A stretch of DNA of 64,000 nucleotides from Dermacentor variabilis (GCF_050947875.1 NC_134577.1:72791139-72855138), one strand, 5' to 3'; positions 32,246 through 45,600 are shown, numbered from the stretch's first letter. Notes: generated by a model from the sequence alone, not told the origin. Program-made: numbers and translations.

Positions 32246-34959
32246 CCTACTGAAACCTTCCCCATGCATTTTCTAAGGAGCCCTATGCACGATGTCTCAT
32301 CTATTCTATTCTATTTCTATTTCCTTTCTATTTTTTTTAATTGTTCCTTATTGCTTATTAATATGCCAATCATAAAGAAATATTATTAACGCTAGCATCA
32401 TGAATAAATTTCTTATCCTTGAAAATTACATATTTTCGTGCAGATACAAGCCCCGCCACCTTTCGCGTGACGAAGCTGTGGTACTCGCCAAAGAATGCTT
32501 GCGCATTAAAAAATGACAACCATTCCACTGTGTGAAGATTTAATAGAAACGAAAGTACTTCGCTTTTCGTTTGAGAGCTTTCACTGTAGTCAGCTTTCGC
32601 TGCCATTTCACGTTCACAAAGTGGAATTGCCATTTGTTTGAAGTGTCTGATGATGGGAGTTGATGTGTTTGCATGGATGATTTAATAAAGACCGTGACTG
32701 ATGTCCGATTGAAACTTTATTTTGTCAGGGTAGTCACTATTACTTAATGATCACTGTGATTCAATGGTCTGAGGCCGCTGAAGTGACATCTACCTAAGGC
32801 CCCCACCCCCTCTGCCTGCGCTACGCAATGGTTCGCTTCTCTCCCCTAGGCACAAGCCCATGCCAGGCGTAACGGCGACGCACCGGACAAAAAAGCAACT
32901 ACAGCCGAAGTCAAACGAAAATAAAGAAACCAACAACAACAAACAAGAACAGAGGAAAGGTCGCCATGCGATTCGAAGCAAAAAATTCATTATCTTGAGC
33001 CGAACGCTTTACCTCTGCGCCATAACACCAGGGAGAACGGTTTGCTATTACACAGGTTCTGAATCGACTGCTGTTACCCCGTCTCTATCGTCTTAAAAGT
33101 ATAGTGACGTTCCCCCTCACTATAGCCACTTCAAATGTTGACAGCTGCAAAGGCAGTCGGCGCGTTCGTTTCTCGACATTCGGTGCCAACAGAAAGGGAA
33201 GCAAGAATAAGAAGAGGGTATCGTGGAAAGCAAAGAAGAGAGAGGGTGAGCGCAGGCTGAAAGTACGCGGCAATACTACGCGTATTTTATTGCTGGGACA
33301 TTATTTGGCTGCTCCAAATGAATTGCAAGATAGAAGAGTCAACGCTCCATTTGACCTTACTCCGCGGTTCAGGTCATCCGGATGTGGTTGACGAACACTT
33401 TTTGATAAAATGTTAACTGTAGTGACTGTGTACTTCATGACACACACTAAGTCCGGTTATATCGAATGTGGTGCTAGTGTTACAATTTATACTAAGAAAA
33501 CATGACTTCACTACCGATCGGCTTCAATTTCACATTATAAATTTTTGCTCTGGAAAAAATATCCTTAGGTGAACTATATATTCCCATTATTCATGCCCAT
33601 GGGCTTTGCAATTTGTTGCGCAGGAAATGTCCGCCTTCTCACGCAATGCCCTTAGACAGGCCGAAATGTGCTTTCGCTGGAAATGTGTTTCTAGAACAAA
33701 GCCCAAAAGTATACCAACGATGACTGTCAGCAAACTAGTCCATCTTACTGGATCGGCCTTCAGTGCAAATATGTGATCTCTTCCCTTTAGGTATGCTTTA
33801 TAAAACCTATTTTTTCAATATTATGGTCTTTTTTGTATCTGGTAACATTATGGAAAAAAAAAGAGGCAGCGAGCGCCAATTACATGCGTCAATGATTTGA
33901 TAACCTAGAATACCACGACGGAGAAATCAATAAATCGTGCCTGATTTGTGATTTTCGCAAACTTACTTCTGCTTTTGGTGAGAATTAAGTCTTGCGTAAC
34001 TTTCTCGAACGGTCGAATACTTTGCATTTGAGAATTGCGTCTGTCCGACAGAAACCACGCTCTGGATGAAAGTTGCGCCACAGGCGCTCAACACCGTAGA
34101 CAGCACCTTTCTTCTACACACCACGAAATGCGCGTAGCTCCTTTCGGATGCCGAGTTCTTGGCATTCCTCAGATACCTGCCGCCGCAGGCGAAGGCTGCA
34201 ACTCCGCTTTTTGTTCTCCAGTACCGTGGAACCGACGGTTGGTGCCTAACTAACCGCATCGCGTGCCGACAAAGCCGCCGTAACATCGCCACAGAGAAAG
34301 AAAAAATTAAATAAAAGAGCAGAACACAGCTTCCTGTGCGTCGGTAGAGAAGTCCCCATTCGGGGAACTTTTCTTTTTGAATCTACTCGCGGCTACGTCC
34401 AATTTCCTTGGCGCTGCCTTGTCCTTTGCTGCTGGATTTCGTCTCCGGCGCTGGAATGGGCAGCCATGGCAGTCGAGGTGACAATTGACGATGCACTGGG
34501 TTGGTTGGCCTTCGTTAAGCGCCTTTTTGCGTGCACCGAATCTTTCGGATCACCTTCACGCGCTCTTTTTCTCAGCTCCATAGGCGTCTTTTTCTTTTTC
34601 TTCAGCTCTGTTTTTCCCGTGTGGGCTTGACCTGCTTTTCATCAACGTAAAAAGAGGAACATGGCGTATTTTCGCGCTATTCTGCGTCATTACGCCTTGA
34701 GTCTTGCGGCCGCATGGCGACGCCGAAGACGACGCTGCTGCTACTGCTTACGATACGAGTAGGCTTCGCTGCATAACACTTACTCAAACTGCTCGAATGA
34801 AGCCGAACAGTACTGAAATAATTTGTCCTATACTATATGGCTTGGGAGACGCACAAATAGTCAAATGCGTTATGCAACGTCATAAAAATTTCTACAAGGT
34901 AATTCATACGTATGTACCCATCAAGCTCGCACAGTACTGAGTTGTCTATAGACCTTCCA
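32246..34959. other. Non-genic stretch, nothing recognised
   Basis: Contains short frames only, for example minus 34292-33963 (109 codons, Arg/Ser rich) and minus 34581-34393 (Lys/Arg rich). None shows a domain. No SINE, LINE or TIR signal recognised. Confidence 0.45.
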
Positions 34960-35512
34960 TGTTCAGTGGGGTAGTTTTCTGATCGAGTAACGCATGGAAT
35001 AACAATGGGCTGGGGTGCGTTTGACAGACATTGTCAGATCATGAACAGCAGGTTGTCATTATTCCTCAAGAAAAAAGTCTATAACTGCTGTATCTTACCA
35101 GTACTCCCCTACGGGGCAGGAACCTGAAGGCTTACGAAAAGGGTTCTACCTAAATTGAGGACGACGCAGCGAGCTATGGAAAGAAGAATGATGGCTGTAA
35201 CGTTAAGGAATAAGAAAAGAGCAGATTGGGTGAGGGAACAAACGAGTTAATGACATCTTAGTTGAAATCAAGAAAAAGAAATAGGCATGGGCAGGACATG
35301 TAATGAGGAGGAAAGATAACCGATGGTCATTAAGGATTCCAAGAGAAGAGAAGCGTAGCAGGGGACGGCAGAAAGTTAGGTGGGCGGGTAAGATAAAGAA
35401 GTTTGCAGGGACAACATGGCCACAATTATTACATGACCGGGGTAGTTGGAGAAGTATGGGAGAGGCCTTTGCCCTGCAGTGGGCGTAACCAAGCTGATGA
35501 TGACGATGATGA
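34960..35512 (+). mobile_element. RTE-like LINE 3' end (ORF2 C-terminus), frameshifted
   Basis: Plus-strand readings: MGWGAF.RHCQIMNSRL, then YNCCILPVLPYGAGT and LRTTQRAMERRMMAVTLRN, then (after frame changes) AGHVMRRKDNRWSLRIPRE and RGRQKVRWAGKIKKFAGTTW, ending LQWA at 35488. This series (CILPVL.YG.ET, QRAMERRM, GHV.R..D.RW, RGR...RW.D.I) is the C-terminal region of RTE-type ORF2 in ticks. A (GAT)n tail at 35498-35512 closes it. It is 5'-truncated, and a stop interrupts the first block. Confidence 0.78.
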
Positions 35513-35612
35513 ATTATCTATATACACCGCAGTATACCTTTCTATGGCCCGTTTATAAGGCAACACAGCATTCACTAGAGGCTCTTTTGTCCTGCTTTGA
35601 ACCATCGAACTC

Positions 35613-35795
35613 ATGGCTGAGTGATAGAGTCTCCGTTTAACACTCCGGAGACCCTGATTCGATTCCCACCCAGCCCAGATTGCAAGTTGTTTATGAATTG
35701 CCTTCCGGGATTTTTCACTCACGGCCAACGCCACCGACACCGATGACACCGGCTTTTCTGCGACACTAGCTCCTTAACGCTGTCGCGTTAAAAGC
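35613..35795 (+). mobile_element. tRNA-derived SINE (family B)
   Basis: The head GGCTGAGTGATAGAGTCTCC (box A-like) and GATTCGATTCCCACC (box B, GGTTCGANTCC type) are spaced as in a tRNA. The body has CAAGTTGTTTATGAATTGCC, TTCACTCACGGCCAACGCC, a GACACC-rich patch and an end near CTGTCGCGTTAAAA. The head and body are unrelated to family A. It follows the RTE-like 3' end at 35512 by about 100 bp; SINE-LINE pairing cannot be judged from this. Confidence 0.7.
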
Positions 35796-36191
35796 TGCCA
35801 TCGCTGAATTTATATAACTGTCCCTATAGAAATTCTGTGATGTACACAAAGTTACTCGGAGATAGAAAGCCAACGTGAACGCTTAAAGCGCACCGCCTCG
35901 CTTTGCGCGCATTCACTCTGCGAAATGTCTGCTACGCTCGAGCGGTATAGGCGGCGCCACGGTCGAGGAGGGAGCGCGAAAGAGAGGAGGAACGAGGAGT
36001 AGTGAAGGCTGAGGAGGAGATTGTCGCTACATTACGATGTTTAAGGGGTTTTAGGTCCGGATGCGTGCCATCTCCAGTGGCGCGCTACACAGGGGGTTGA
36101 GGCGAGGCAGGAGAAGCGTTCTTCTCCGCCGGTGGCTACGATTTGATTCCTCCTCGCCCGCCGCTCTGTACATAATGGACACAACCGCGGC

Positions 36192-36237
36192 GTCTACTAC
36201 GGCGTTGGCCACGTCAATCGCGGACGCCGTAGTAGAC
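36192..36237. repeat. 14-bp perfect inverted repeat, 18-base loop
   Basis: GTCTACTACGGCGT at 36192-36205 and its exact complement at 36224-36237. The right arm lies within a short direct repeat (CGGACGCCGTAG at 36221 and 36246). Confidence 0.85.
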
Positions 36238-36902
36238 ACCTTTGGCGGACGCCGTAGGGACGCGTTGCCAGCACTCGTGTGTCTTGAAAGCGGTTTGCAA
36301 CTTGCCTAAAGTGCGCGCCCGCACGAGCTTTGTCTTCAAAGCGATCTGCGATGTTTGCGGAGTGCGCGTAGTGCTGGTTGCTTCGTATGCGCCTTGCTTT
36401 CGACGTATCATACGCGTTCAACCGACATATGCACGGAGGTGAATTGGCTCGCGGCTGCTGCCTCGACTACTAACTCCAACGTTTTCACAGACTGGCAAAT
36501 GACAAATGTGACGTTGCCGTTTCTTTGCATGGAGTGACCTAAAGCAGGCAAAATATTTTTACCTGCAAGCGTACATGCCCCCGCCTGTGAACTCGTATTA
36601 TGCGGGATACTGCGAGGAAAGCGAGCGCTGGAGAAAGAAAGCGCTTGGAGGTGAAGAGAATCGCGCTCCGGAGAAAGTACGGAGGAGCAGCGCCACCTAG
36701 ACCAAAGTGAAGTCACGGAAACGTGCGGCGCAAGCAAGACAATCACAGTGTAAGCTGGAGGAGCGGCTACACAGGGGCTCCATTTTCGGCAGCGCGCACT
36801 AGATGGCCTTCGCTGTTAATTCTATTCGCGTAGTTTTCACGAGCCCGATTTCCACTGTCCGCCCGGCGTCGAGGCGAGTATAACGTTGCAACGAAGAGGT
36901 GC

Positions 36903-36979
36903 AAGAAGCCCGCAAATACTCGCTAAATTGCCGTGCGACTGGCCGCTCGAGGCACTTTACGTGTATTCGCGGGCTTCTT
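36903..36979. repeat. 17-bp inverted repeat (16/17), 43-base loop
   Basis: AAGAAGCCCGCAAATAC at 36903-36919 pairs with GTATTCGCGGGCTTCTT at 36963-36979 with one mismatch. Long-arm/short-loop geometry of this size occurs in small-RNA precursors and foldback elements; nothing else supports either. Confidence 0.8.
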
Positions 36980-38713
36980 TCAAGCTCGAAGAAACGCTGT
37001 TATGTAGCAGGTATTAAGCAACAGAAAGCTGTATCGGGAGTTTTTTCATGTTGCCCTACAATTTCCCCATTGACACCTTTAAACTAAATATTGTATTTCA
37101 GAAGTTGGCTATTATTTAGGACTAATTATGTAATTAGGCGGAATGCAAAAAATTATCTGGACATCTCCAAGCGACGGCAAACAACATTACCTTGGGTCTG
37201 TGCAGCAACGTGGCACTTGATTATTTTTAAAGTTTGGCTCAAGGTAAACACTCTGTATATGGCGGCTTCTAAAGAGAACATCGTTGAAGCCCTGAAGGGG
37301 TAGAAGTAAGGAAGTTTGCGGATGATGTTCCGCTCGCTTGTGTTGCTGTTCGCAAATTTTCTTTCAGCATTCCAGCCAAAAGATGAAGGGAAATGGGGAG
37401 AATGGGGTTTGGCTGACCGCATGATAGGGACATCAGGGCACCGGCATCACATTCATAAATACTTTAGGCGGAGCAGAGCGGGTATTGTGTGTGCGAGATT
37501 CGTGTTTCTGAGATAAGGCTACAAAATGTAGGAACAAGATACTTCAATATAAAAAAGAAGAAAAAAGAACATGCCAGGAAGGTGGCTAAGTTCGTTTCAC
37601 TGCCGAGCACTGGACGGTATTGATGTCGTCAAGAGTCGTCAGTGCGCTGACGCAGCTAGAGCTCTTTCTGGTAGGAATGAAGTTGCACGATGTTGATCCA
37701 GATATGGCGAGCTCGTTCCACTTCCTCCATGTGTGAGGAAATCCCCTCATACTGACACTGCGAAAAGCTGATGCTTGGTGTCGTGTTTCGCTGCTTTGTT
37801 GTGCATCGGTGCGCGTTCACTGGGAGCGTCGTAAGCACTCGCAAGTATACTCGACAACCCCTCGGTGCTGTCCTCCAACCATCATGCTATCACGCTTTCA
37901 ACGTTTTTCCTATTTCTCTTGCTTCTAAAAGGTGAAAATCTGTCGGACATTTCCGCTAGGGCACGTGGTGCCGTAAGAAAAAGGTTGGCACTAGGAGATT
38001 CTCCAGGTGCTGTGTTACTCCGAAGTTGATATACTTGCTGCCTGTACTTAGCTGGCAAGAAAAATTGGTATTAGGTCGATAAAAGAAAAAAAAACGTAAA
38101 ATTTGCAAACTTGTGCTATGTAATGCAGAGGGAAGGCGGCGCTTGAAAATGTGCTATATCTGCATCCCGAAAGTCTCACATAACGAAGCAGAGTGCTTCA
38201 TGGTCGAAGTATGACATTACAATAACAGTAATAGCACGCAAGTAAGAGAGCCATATATTATATTCTGTAAATAGGAATTGTCATGTCCAATCAGTTATCT
38301 CTCGCGAGTGCCCTCACGTACGTGAAATTGACGGATTTGTGCTGCCGTAATTGACCATGCTCAGATTATTTTTATATCTTTCCTCACTCGCGCCAGTCTG
38401 CAACCTTTGAGTTGATAGTCCGCGCTTGTGTTTTCCGATTCGTTGATACTTGTGTCCAGGTTTGCACGTCTGCTTTTAGGTTATGTTAATTCCAACCGAC
38501 TTGCTGAACTTTATGTTAATGTATGAGACTACATGACCTAAAGGTTTTACGCGGTAATTTATTACTTTATTACTATGAAGAGTTGCACTCCTTGGCACTG
38601 CTTTGTAGGTCAGTAAAAGCGTATTATCCGGGCCTGCCTTCCGTACCCATAAAGTTACAGATTGGTCTCAATAACGCTTCGCACTAGAATTGTACTTCGT
38701 CCGTGTGTCGATG

Positions 38714-38941
38714 TACCCACCGTGGTGGCTTAGCGGCTGTGGCGTTGAGTTGCTAAGCGCCAGGTCGCAGGATCAAAGCTTGAGGCCGGGTTTCTTGGGT
38801 GCGAAATTCAGCGCACTAGTACGCCGTGCATTTGGTGTTATCTATAGATCATCAGATGGCAAAAATTTGCATAGTCCCCAACTATGGCTTGCCTGCTAAT
38901 CGCATCATAGTTTTGGTACGTAATTCCCGATAATTTTTTAT
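38714..38941 (+). mobile_element. tRNA-derived SINE (family A), old full-length copy
   Basis: CCGTGGTGGCTTAGCGGCTG (box A region) and GCAGGATCAAAGC (box B region) are followed by GGTGCGAAATTCAGCGC, GTTATCTATAG, TTTGCATAGTCCCCAACTA, GCTTGCCTGCTAATCGCATC and GTTTTGGTACGTAATTCC. The order and spacing match the 53439-53675 copy, but with many substitutions. Confidence 0.75.
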
Positions 38942-40510
38942 GTTGTTTAAACAGGCTTGAGATATACGTAGAGGTACCTTGTTTATTAACAATAGAGTCT
39001 TCAGTTTTACACATAAGTGCTTGTATGTTTGAAGCACAACTGCAGCTCCCGTTGTGAACGAAGCTTCATATCTATGGAAAAGCATGCAAAATGATTTATT
39101 CTCAACATTTTATTTATTAATCTGCCTGCTGCGTGATGTATGAGAAATACAGGACATTCTATTCTTCAGCGCAGCGTGCATACATAAGGGAGAGGCACAT
39201 CGAATTATGCCTTACCAAACAGCATTCATTTGTAACTACCTGATAATTGCTTAACCAGAGCATCTAATAACACCGGGTTAGGCCAGCGAAAGGTACCTTT
39301 CGGGTACTTATAGCTCCCCACTTGACAATCACTTCTTGCGGCATAAGCACCGCAGATGGCATCGCGAGGTCAGCACACTCGCAATAAGTAAAGCCCTGCA
39401 ATATTTACCCATGGGAACGTTTCCGCGATGTATTCTGTTTTTTTTTTCTTAATCGATTCACAAGGTTCATATTTCTTCACTTAGTACTTCTCTGCCCTGT
39501 TTTGTTGTGTGTTCCCTAATAGGTTTTGAATTAGCACACGAATGTCATACGCATTTATTAGGTCACTTGGTGTTCTATCAATGTATGACTTAAGTGTTCT
39601 GTCTTTCGATGTCCCATTTATTTTTTTTGTAATATTTATTATTTTTTCCGCTGTGTATTATGCTACCTGGTGAGAAGGGGCTTTAGAGAATGGTCTTTGA
39701 CGCCTTGCAAGGCTCTAGTTTGCATTTTGTCAATCACATTGATAACTTTGTACTTCTTGTCTGAATAGCCCTGTATTGCATTGTAATAGCGAGGTGGCTC
39801 CAGAGCTTACCAGAGCAGGGTCTGTAGCCAGAGTGCCGCGGTAACAGGAGCTCCCACTAGTTGGATAAATTTAGGCGCTGAATGTTTGGGAAATAGGGTT
39901 GTTCGCGGTGGTTTTGAATTCAGCGTTTACCTTGGCAAGCTGTTGTGTTGGAATTAGTTATGCGTTAATGGCTAAAACCATGGGAAAACACAGGCCGCGG
40001 CGAGGTCGACGTATTCCACTTTCGAAGTATTCGAATATTTCACAAAAATGAAAAATAAAATGGCAGTACCGGAGAGTAACAGGAAATTATGAAGAAAACT
40101 AATGGCATAATCGTAGGCCCTGGGAGCGATCGAAACACCGAGACAAGATGTTTCTTCAACTAGCGAGCTTTATTGATGAGAAACCCGTGGGGATTTCCTT
40201 ACCTCCAGGCTACTCAAGCTTCAGGTTGGTACTTCGGGGCTAGAGAAGCAAACAAAATTTGCTCAACCTACCAACCGAAGTTAATTTCACACAAGATCCT
40301 CCGTGAAATGTGTAGGATGTTTCGTACCACCTGAACAACTTATGAAGTGGACACACACACACACAAAAAAAAGAAATACGTGCAGAATCCTTGCTCTTAA
40401 CATGAGCTTATGGTAGGTCTGATAAGTGACCTCATCGGAGTTTATGACCCTCCTATAGTCTACTTGGGAACTAAACGCGAGAATGGAGCTGGCACAAGCA
40501 CGTGGCCTTA
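38942..40510. other. Non-genic stretch, nothing recognised
   Basis: AT-rich, with T-runs near 39440 and 39620. 39440-39800 resembles a LINE 3' UTR in style (T-rich, GCTGTGTATTATGC), but no coding end is attached, so I leave it unassigned. Confidence 0.45.
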
Positions 40511-41201
40511 AAGGGGTCCTGAACCACTTCTTACCGAAATGGAAAGATGCACTTGGAGTGAAAATATGCTATTTCAGAAATGCTTAGTCGCAATAAAGGT
40601 ACTTCAGTGGGTTCAGACGAAGCGGAGTTATTGGCAGTCAAACGAGGCCTCCACTATGCTTCCCTTGCTTCTTCAATACCTTGCACTGCGAAGGTTACGG
40701 CGGAGTGGGACGTGCCCGCCACGCACCATTTTCTAAGTGTCACCGTGGCGCGCAGGTACAAGTTCATTTGGGATGTAAACATAGACGTCAAGACACCCGA
40801 TTTTTGTGCCTACGACGCGCTAAACGTAAGCCAAACGCGGTAGTCCTCCGCGAGCCGCAGTGCGCTTAGCCAGTGGACTCGTGGCGGCACCCCGCGGCGG
40901 CCGCGGTATCTACGCTACGCAGCAGACCGCAGCTTCATATCAGCTATCGGCCAATAGCAGCCGTCTATGAGAATGACGAAATAGAGCGTCCGATGACGAA
41001 ATAAAGTGTCCAGAAGGGAATGAGAACTGGCCCTTGTGATCGGAAAAGAGAGCGCTTGAGCGAAAGGTGACTTCGCGATCCGCTTGTCAGCTCCACGCAC
41101 CGCGTACTACAGCAAAACTTGGCTAAGGTGTTCACGTTAGCGTGTGCTACCCGCGGACTATGTTATTTCAACAAGCTCTCAGGAGTGGTTCAGGGCCCCT
41201 T
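40511..41201. mobile_element. Non-autonomous DNA transposon (MITE-like), 17-bp TIRs, TA target site
   Basis: The left terminus AAGGGGTCCTGAACCAC (40511-40527) and right terminus GTGGTTCAGGGCCCCTT (41185-41201) are inverted repeats matching at 16 of 17 bases, flanked by TA on each side (40509-40510 and 41202-41203). The 691-bp interior has no transposase motif and a GC-rich centre near 40880-40910. TA duplication and short TIRs fit Tc1/mariner-type mobilisation, but a TTA-type (Harbinger) reading is also possible. Its right end resembles the end at 21605-21621. Confidence 0.7.
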
Positions 41202-41203
41202 TA

Positions 41204-42239
41204 GGCTTATTACAGCGCACCGCAATCTCCCGATAACCAGAACAATTTCCAGGAATGAAGCACGATCTTATAAACCATTTTTAGTGCTGCATTGGTGGCT
41301 CCCACTTTGTACGTATAGCTTACAATTCAATCCTGTAGAGGCTACGATATTTCACTTCAATACTTCCGAAATTTGGCTTTGGCTAAAATGTTTAGAAATT
41401 ACTAATCTCTTCAGCGCCTACCTCATTTTCTCGCATAGGTGTTTGCGCAGATATTTGTTAATAGAAATCATTAGACAACTTTAGTATGGCGTAAAATTTT
41501 TAGCCTTAGCGTGTTTCGCATGCGATACTTTTGTACGACGCTATTCGATAGTGTTTTAGTGTTGTGTAAAACAACGATGTGCCACAAAGCGCAAAACTAC
41601 ACTGCGTCATCTACGAGTAGGTGTGAGTAGTCAAAGCTCCAAAGCTGACTGGCTCGCCATCTAGGTGTGAGTAGTCAAAACAAGATTTTTTTAGAAAGTA
41701 AACAGTTTTAGAAGAGAGTTTATCACCTTACAATTGTTTTTTCATGACTTCTAGTTTAACGTACGGGAACGCAAACGTAAGGTAGACGTTCAACGACCGG
41801 GCGCCATTTGGCGCCTCGAGACAACCGCATCCAAGTCATGACAATCTATTAACAACTATTCTGTTGTTGCTACAAGGACGCGTCTCCTCAGGCCTATAGG
41901 ACACTGAAATCGCCGAACGGTCTCAGAAATTGTTCGCACTATGCACTCATAACCAGCATTTCAGGTGAATTTAGAGGAAGCGAAAGCTCGTTCCAATAGT
42001 CAATGGCAATCAACGAAAGTGACAGCGTAGTCATCACGAGAATTCGCGGTGAAACGAAACTATCGGTGCCTGTCGCCATCTTCGACAAGGCTATTTCTTA
42101 GCGCCCGTGCTTTGCGAGCGTTAACGTCTCTCACCGAATGCCAAAAAAATAGCGGAGGCGCGCTGTGTGCAAAGCTGCTACAGCGTTCTGCGCGTGCGCA
42201 GTGTGGTCCCGCTGCAACTAAGCGTTTAGCATGGTCCCA
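41204..42239. other. Non-genic stretch, short direct repeat only
   Basis: TAGGTGTGAGTAGTCAAA occurs twice, at about 41617 and 41663. No other structure or coding signal recognised. Confidence 0.5.
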
Positions 42240-42625
42240 CTTGAGCAGTACTAAAAGTATCTATTATGCTTAGTGGCTCGTGCAGCATCTGTGATTGCGA
42301 CATGATCAAAGAACATATCCTCACCTACACTCCCCTTCCTGACAATGAAATACACGACACTGCATGTCACCTCGAGCTTACTAGGTTATGTCATGGAAAA
42401 AAAATATACTGGGACCACGAATTCGACCATCCCACTGATACACTTCCAGAAAAGTACTGCACCAGTCTTTGAAGATGCCCGAGTTCTTTGAGTCCGCATT
42501 ACTTATTACTTTCCTTCTTTCTTTCCTATTTTTTTCTTTGCTGCTGCTTCTCCCCACGCTAGTGTATGCAGAATAGCAAACCAGGCGCCACTTCGTTATC
42601 CTCCCTGACCTATATTGTATTTCGC
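42240..42625 (+). mobile_element. LINE 3' end relic (ORF2 C-terminus plus 3' UTR)
   Basis: The plus frame ending at 42472 reads CDMIKEHILTYTPLPDNEIH and LTRLCHGKKIYWDHEFDHP, a decayed version of the C-terminal module seen at 61330-61516 (ERQELAKAFQ..DNRLLSVQ). The 3' UTR block AGAATAGCAAACCAGGCGCC with TTATCCTCCCTGACC (about 42570-42615) is shared with 54243-54295 and 61652-61692. Confidence 0.5.
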
Positions 42626-45600
42626 TCTCTTTCTACAAAGCATGCGCGCAGTCATGGGTACATTTGATTTGACGCATAACGTTCCCAAGCGGTGACACAT
42701 TTCTCTTAAATAGCAAAACAACAACGCAGCTCGAGCACGATCAATATCAATCGTGCAGCCAGCTTAACAGGTCACAGCAGTCTTGAGAAATGAAGTTTTG
42801 CGCCTTTCCCATCAGATGGTGTTCTCGAGCCACACAGGCTATTTAACTGGTTTTGCTTCACACTTCAATTTGCTGAATAACTGAAATTGATTGGCTTGCC
42901 AGCATGCCTTCTAATGGCACTGAAAACACCGGATTAAAGAAAGAGCAATATTTTGCAGCTTGATATATTCACCGAAACCCTCGCTCTACTAAAGGAATAA
43001 TCTTTCTGGATATGCTCCGTTATGAAATGTGATGAAAGCCTAGATCCTTGCTACAGCATACCAACTAAAAAAGTAAGTTCCATTCTTATGTAGTACAATG
43101 CTTCAATACTGACGACGGCAGTGTAAAAAGCGAATGAAGAAAATGATAAAGAGAACCAGTAATAATGAAGCCTGCTCGGCGCTTGCGAGACTACATTCTG
43201 CACGAGCCAGCCGGCTCCGTTTAAATTATTCAAACCCGCACAATGTAGAGATGGAAACCAGATTCGGTGCTCAAGAGTTTGCGATTAATGGTGCTTGGAA
43301 TGAAATGAAGCCCCGAAGAGATATAGTAGCACGAGGCGTCTGAACAGACGGAGTGCGTAATTCGGTAAAGTAATAGAGCTGTCAGAGTCGGATTATTCTT
43401 TGTTCCTTGAATACGACAACGTGTTGCTCCTAGTCTCTTTAGCAATGTGGCAGGCAAAAAAAAAAAATATTTAGTTGAGGCTTCATTTCATTTCGCTCAC
43501 GTTTATCACGCAGTTCTACTTGTTAACGAATTTTTTTTTAAATTTCACGCTAAATTTCATCAAGCAGAACATTTTCTGCCTGGGTGGTAAAAGAAGGAAG
43601 CGTTGTAATAACGGGGTGATAGTTTCGAAAATAAAGGCTGTCTTGCGATGACAAAACGGATGTTGCGTAAAGGGAAATTGCGCGAACCATGATTTGCTAT
43701 TCCTGTTGATGACTGACAATAATGGCCAGTCGATGAAACAATTTCTGAAAACAGTTCTCGAATATCCGCACCTTAAAATTGTACCGTGAAGCACACGTTA
43801 TGTACGTCGAACGCGTGGTTTAACTGGTTGAAGGCACAAAACTAGGCCGACATGATGCGGAGAAACGCACACTTCGATTATGGCCGGATTACGCAATTTA
43901 GGTTTAGGGACCCACCTGGTGTACGTTTCTTTTCTTTTAGTACTACCACAACACCATTCTTTGACAAAGAGTTTATCATTGAGAAACTATATGAAAGTAT
44001 AGCCAATCTGATCATACACCTTACTCGGAAAGTCAGGTAAAACTTCAATTATATATATATATCTGCAAATTCCAGAGGAATAGAGACTTTTAGATGTGAA
44101 GTGCCGCAGCGCAAAATATTTCACAAATCTTGGTTGGTAGAAGGTAAATTATGCTATCCTGCATGGTCTAAATCCTTCATATCAATAATTCTGTTTCGCA
44201 GCAGAAAGCTCCAGTGAGAACTCTGTAAACTCGTTCTTTTTTTAACAGAATCGATGACGGTATGCCAATTACACATATGAACAACTTTAGGTTCTCTTCT
44301 TTTTTTAGTACCATGGATTTTGCAGCAGTGCTTCTGTTTTTGTCAACGTTTTTATTTTCCCTATCTTCGCTTATGAGCATTATTGGGAAGCATACCTATG
44401 TAAAGGGCTTTTTTGTTTCATGTTCGTTTTTATTTGGTAGTCGTTCGTTGAGTGTTCACAAGTTTCACCTGGTGTACCATGATTCTCGATGCACTGTGAT
44501 GAAAATCCTAAAAGAAGCCCGCTAATAACTTTTGCAGCTAATGAAGCAGTGGCCAATTGGAAAGCAAATACGGGTGGTAGCCAATACAACCACACTATGT
44601 GAACAATGTTCTCCAAAGCTACCGTTTCCTCAATAGTCGGGGCAATAGTTGAAGCAGGCATATTTATGATTGGGCAGGCGCTCTATCGGACGCCGCTTTG
44701 TACCACTTATATCAAAGCTTACGTGTGCTTGATTTCTTGTCATACAGCCTAACAGCATTCAAACGCTCTAACTCTCACAGTACTCTCTCCCAGAGTGTCA
44801 TACATCACGCAGCTGAGGGCTGTCCATTGGCGAAAACATGGAGCGACACCTACAAAACCGCGAAGCGCAGAATCATATCATTACTGGAATGCATATAGCT
44901 AGATTTTTAAGTGGCGTCCTCCTGCGTGTGACGTCAAAAGGGAGCCTCCTCTGCCAAGCTGGCTGTTCCGTTGTGAAGCCAATGACGCGTTTGGCCGACA
45001 TGCCCTGCTCAAGGTTTTCAAGCGTGATTCTGTATACAATTTTTCACAGTACTACACTCGTGTGCTGAGGCATGAAAACACTGTCCTTTTTATTATTGCC
45101 ACGTTCGAACGGAAACACTTAATCACATTCATGTCCGTCATCACTGACACTGAAAGATCCAAGTGGCCCCGCACATTCATTCTTTATATTTATTGGTAAC
45201 AGCACATTCCACGTAGCATCATCGCAATTCTTCATGTAATGCCTTTGTTCTATGAAAAATGCATGCGTTAAATAAAGCAGGAATAAATAGATAAATAAAT
45301 GTGGAATTTTAATGAGAACCTTTGCGACGTCTAAAGACGAGGTGAATAAGCAAAGCGTGCCGCCTTTTTTTACGCGAGTTGGTATAACATTTAACGATGT
45401 TGACGAACAGTAAGTGCCTGACTCGTACTTGTAGCCGCAATAATAACCTAAACGTAAATGTATGTATAAAAGCAGATTCCAGGCAGCCGTGGTATAGGAC
45501 TTACTGTTGGCGCAGGCGACCGTCCTAATGACAAGCAGTACTTAGGATCGAAGGCAATCAAGCTTCTTTATCGCGATAGTTGAGAGAAACGAAACTCATA

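Larger units (their letters stand above)
35796..38713. other. Non-genic stretch with GC-rich part and two inverted repeats
   Basis: 35900-36800 is GC-rich, with purine-rich GAGGAG runs near 35960-36030 and 36600-36690, probably an unclassified repeat. Frames there are shadows of each other. 36985-38713 is AT-rich with no motif. Confidence 0.45.

Noticed and set aside
45100..45300. LINE 3' end suggested by AAATAAATAGATAAATAAAT
   Set aside because: No C-terminal coding module upstream; simple AT-rich sequence explains it.
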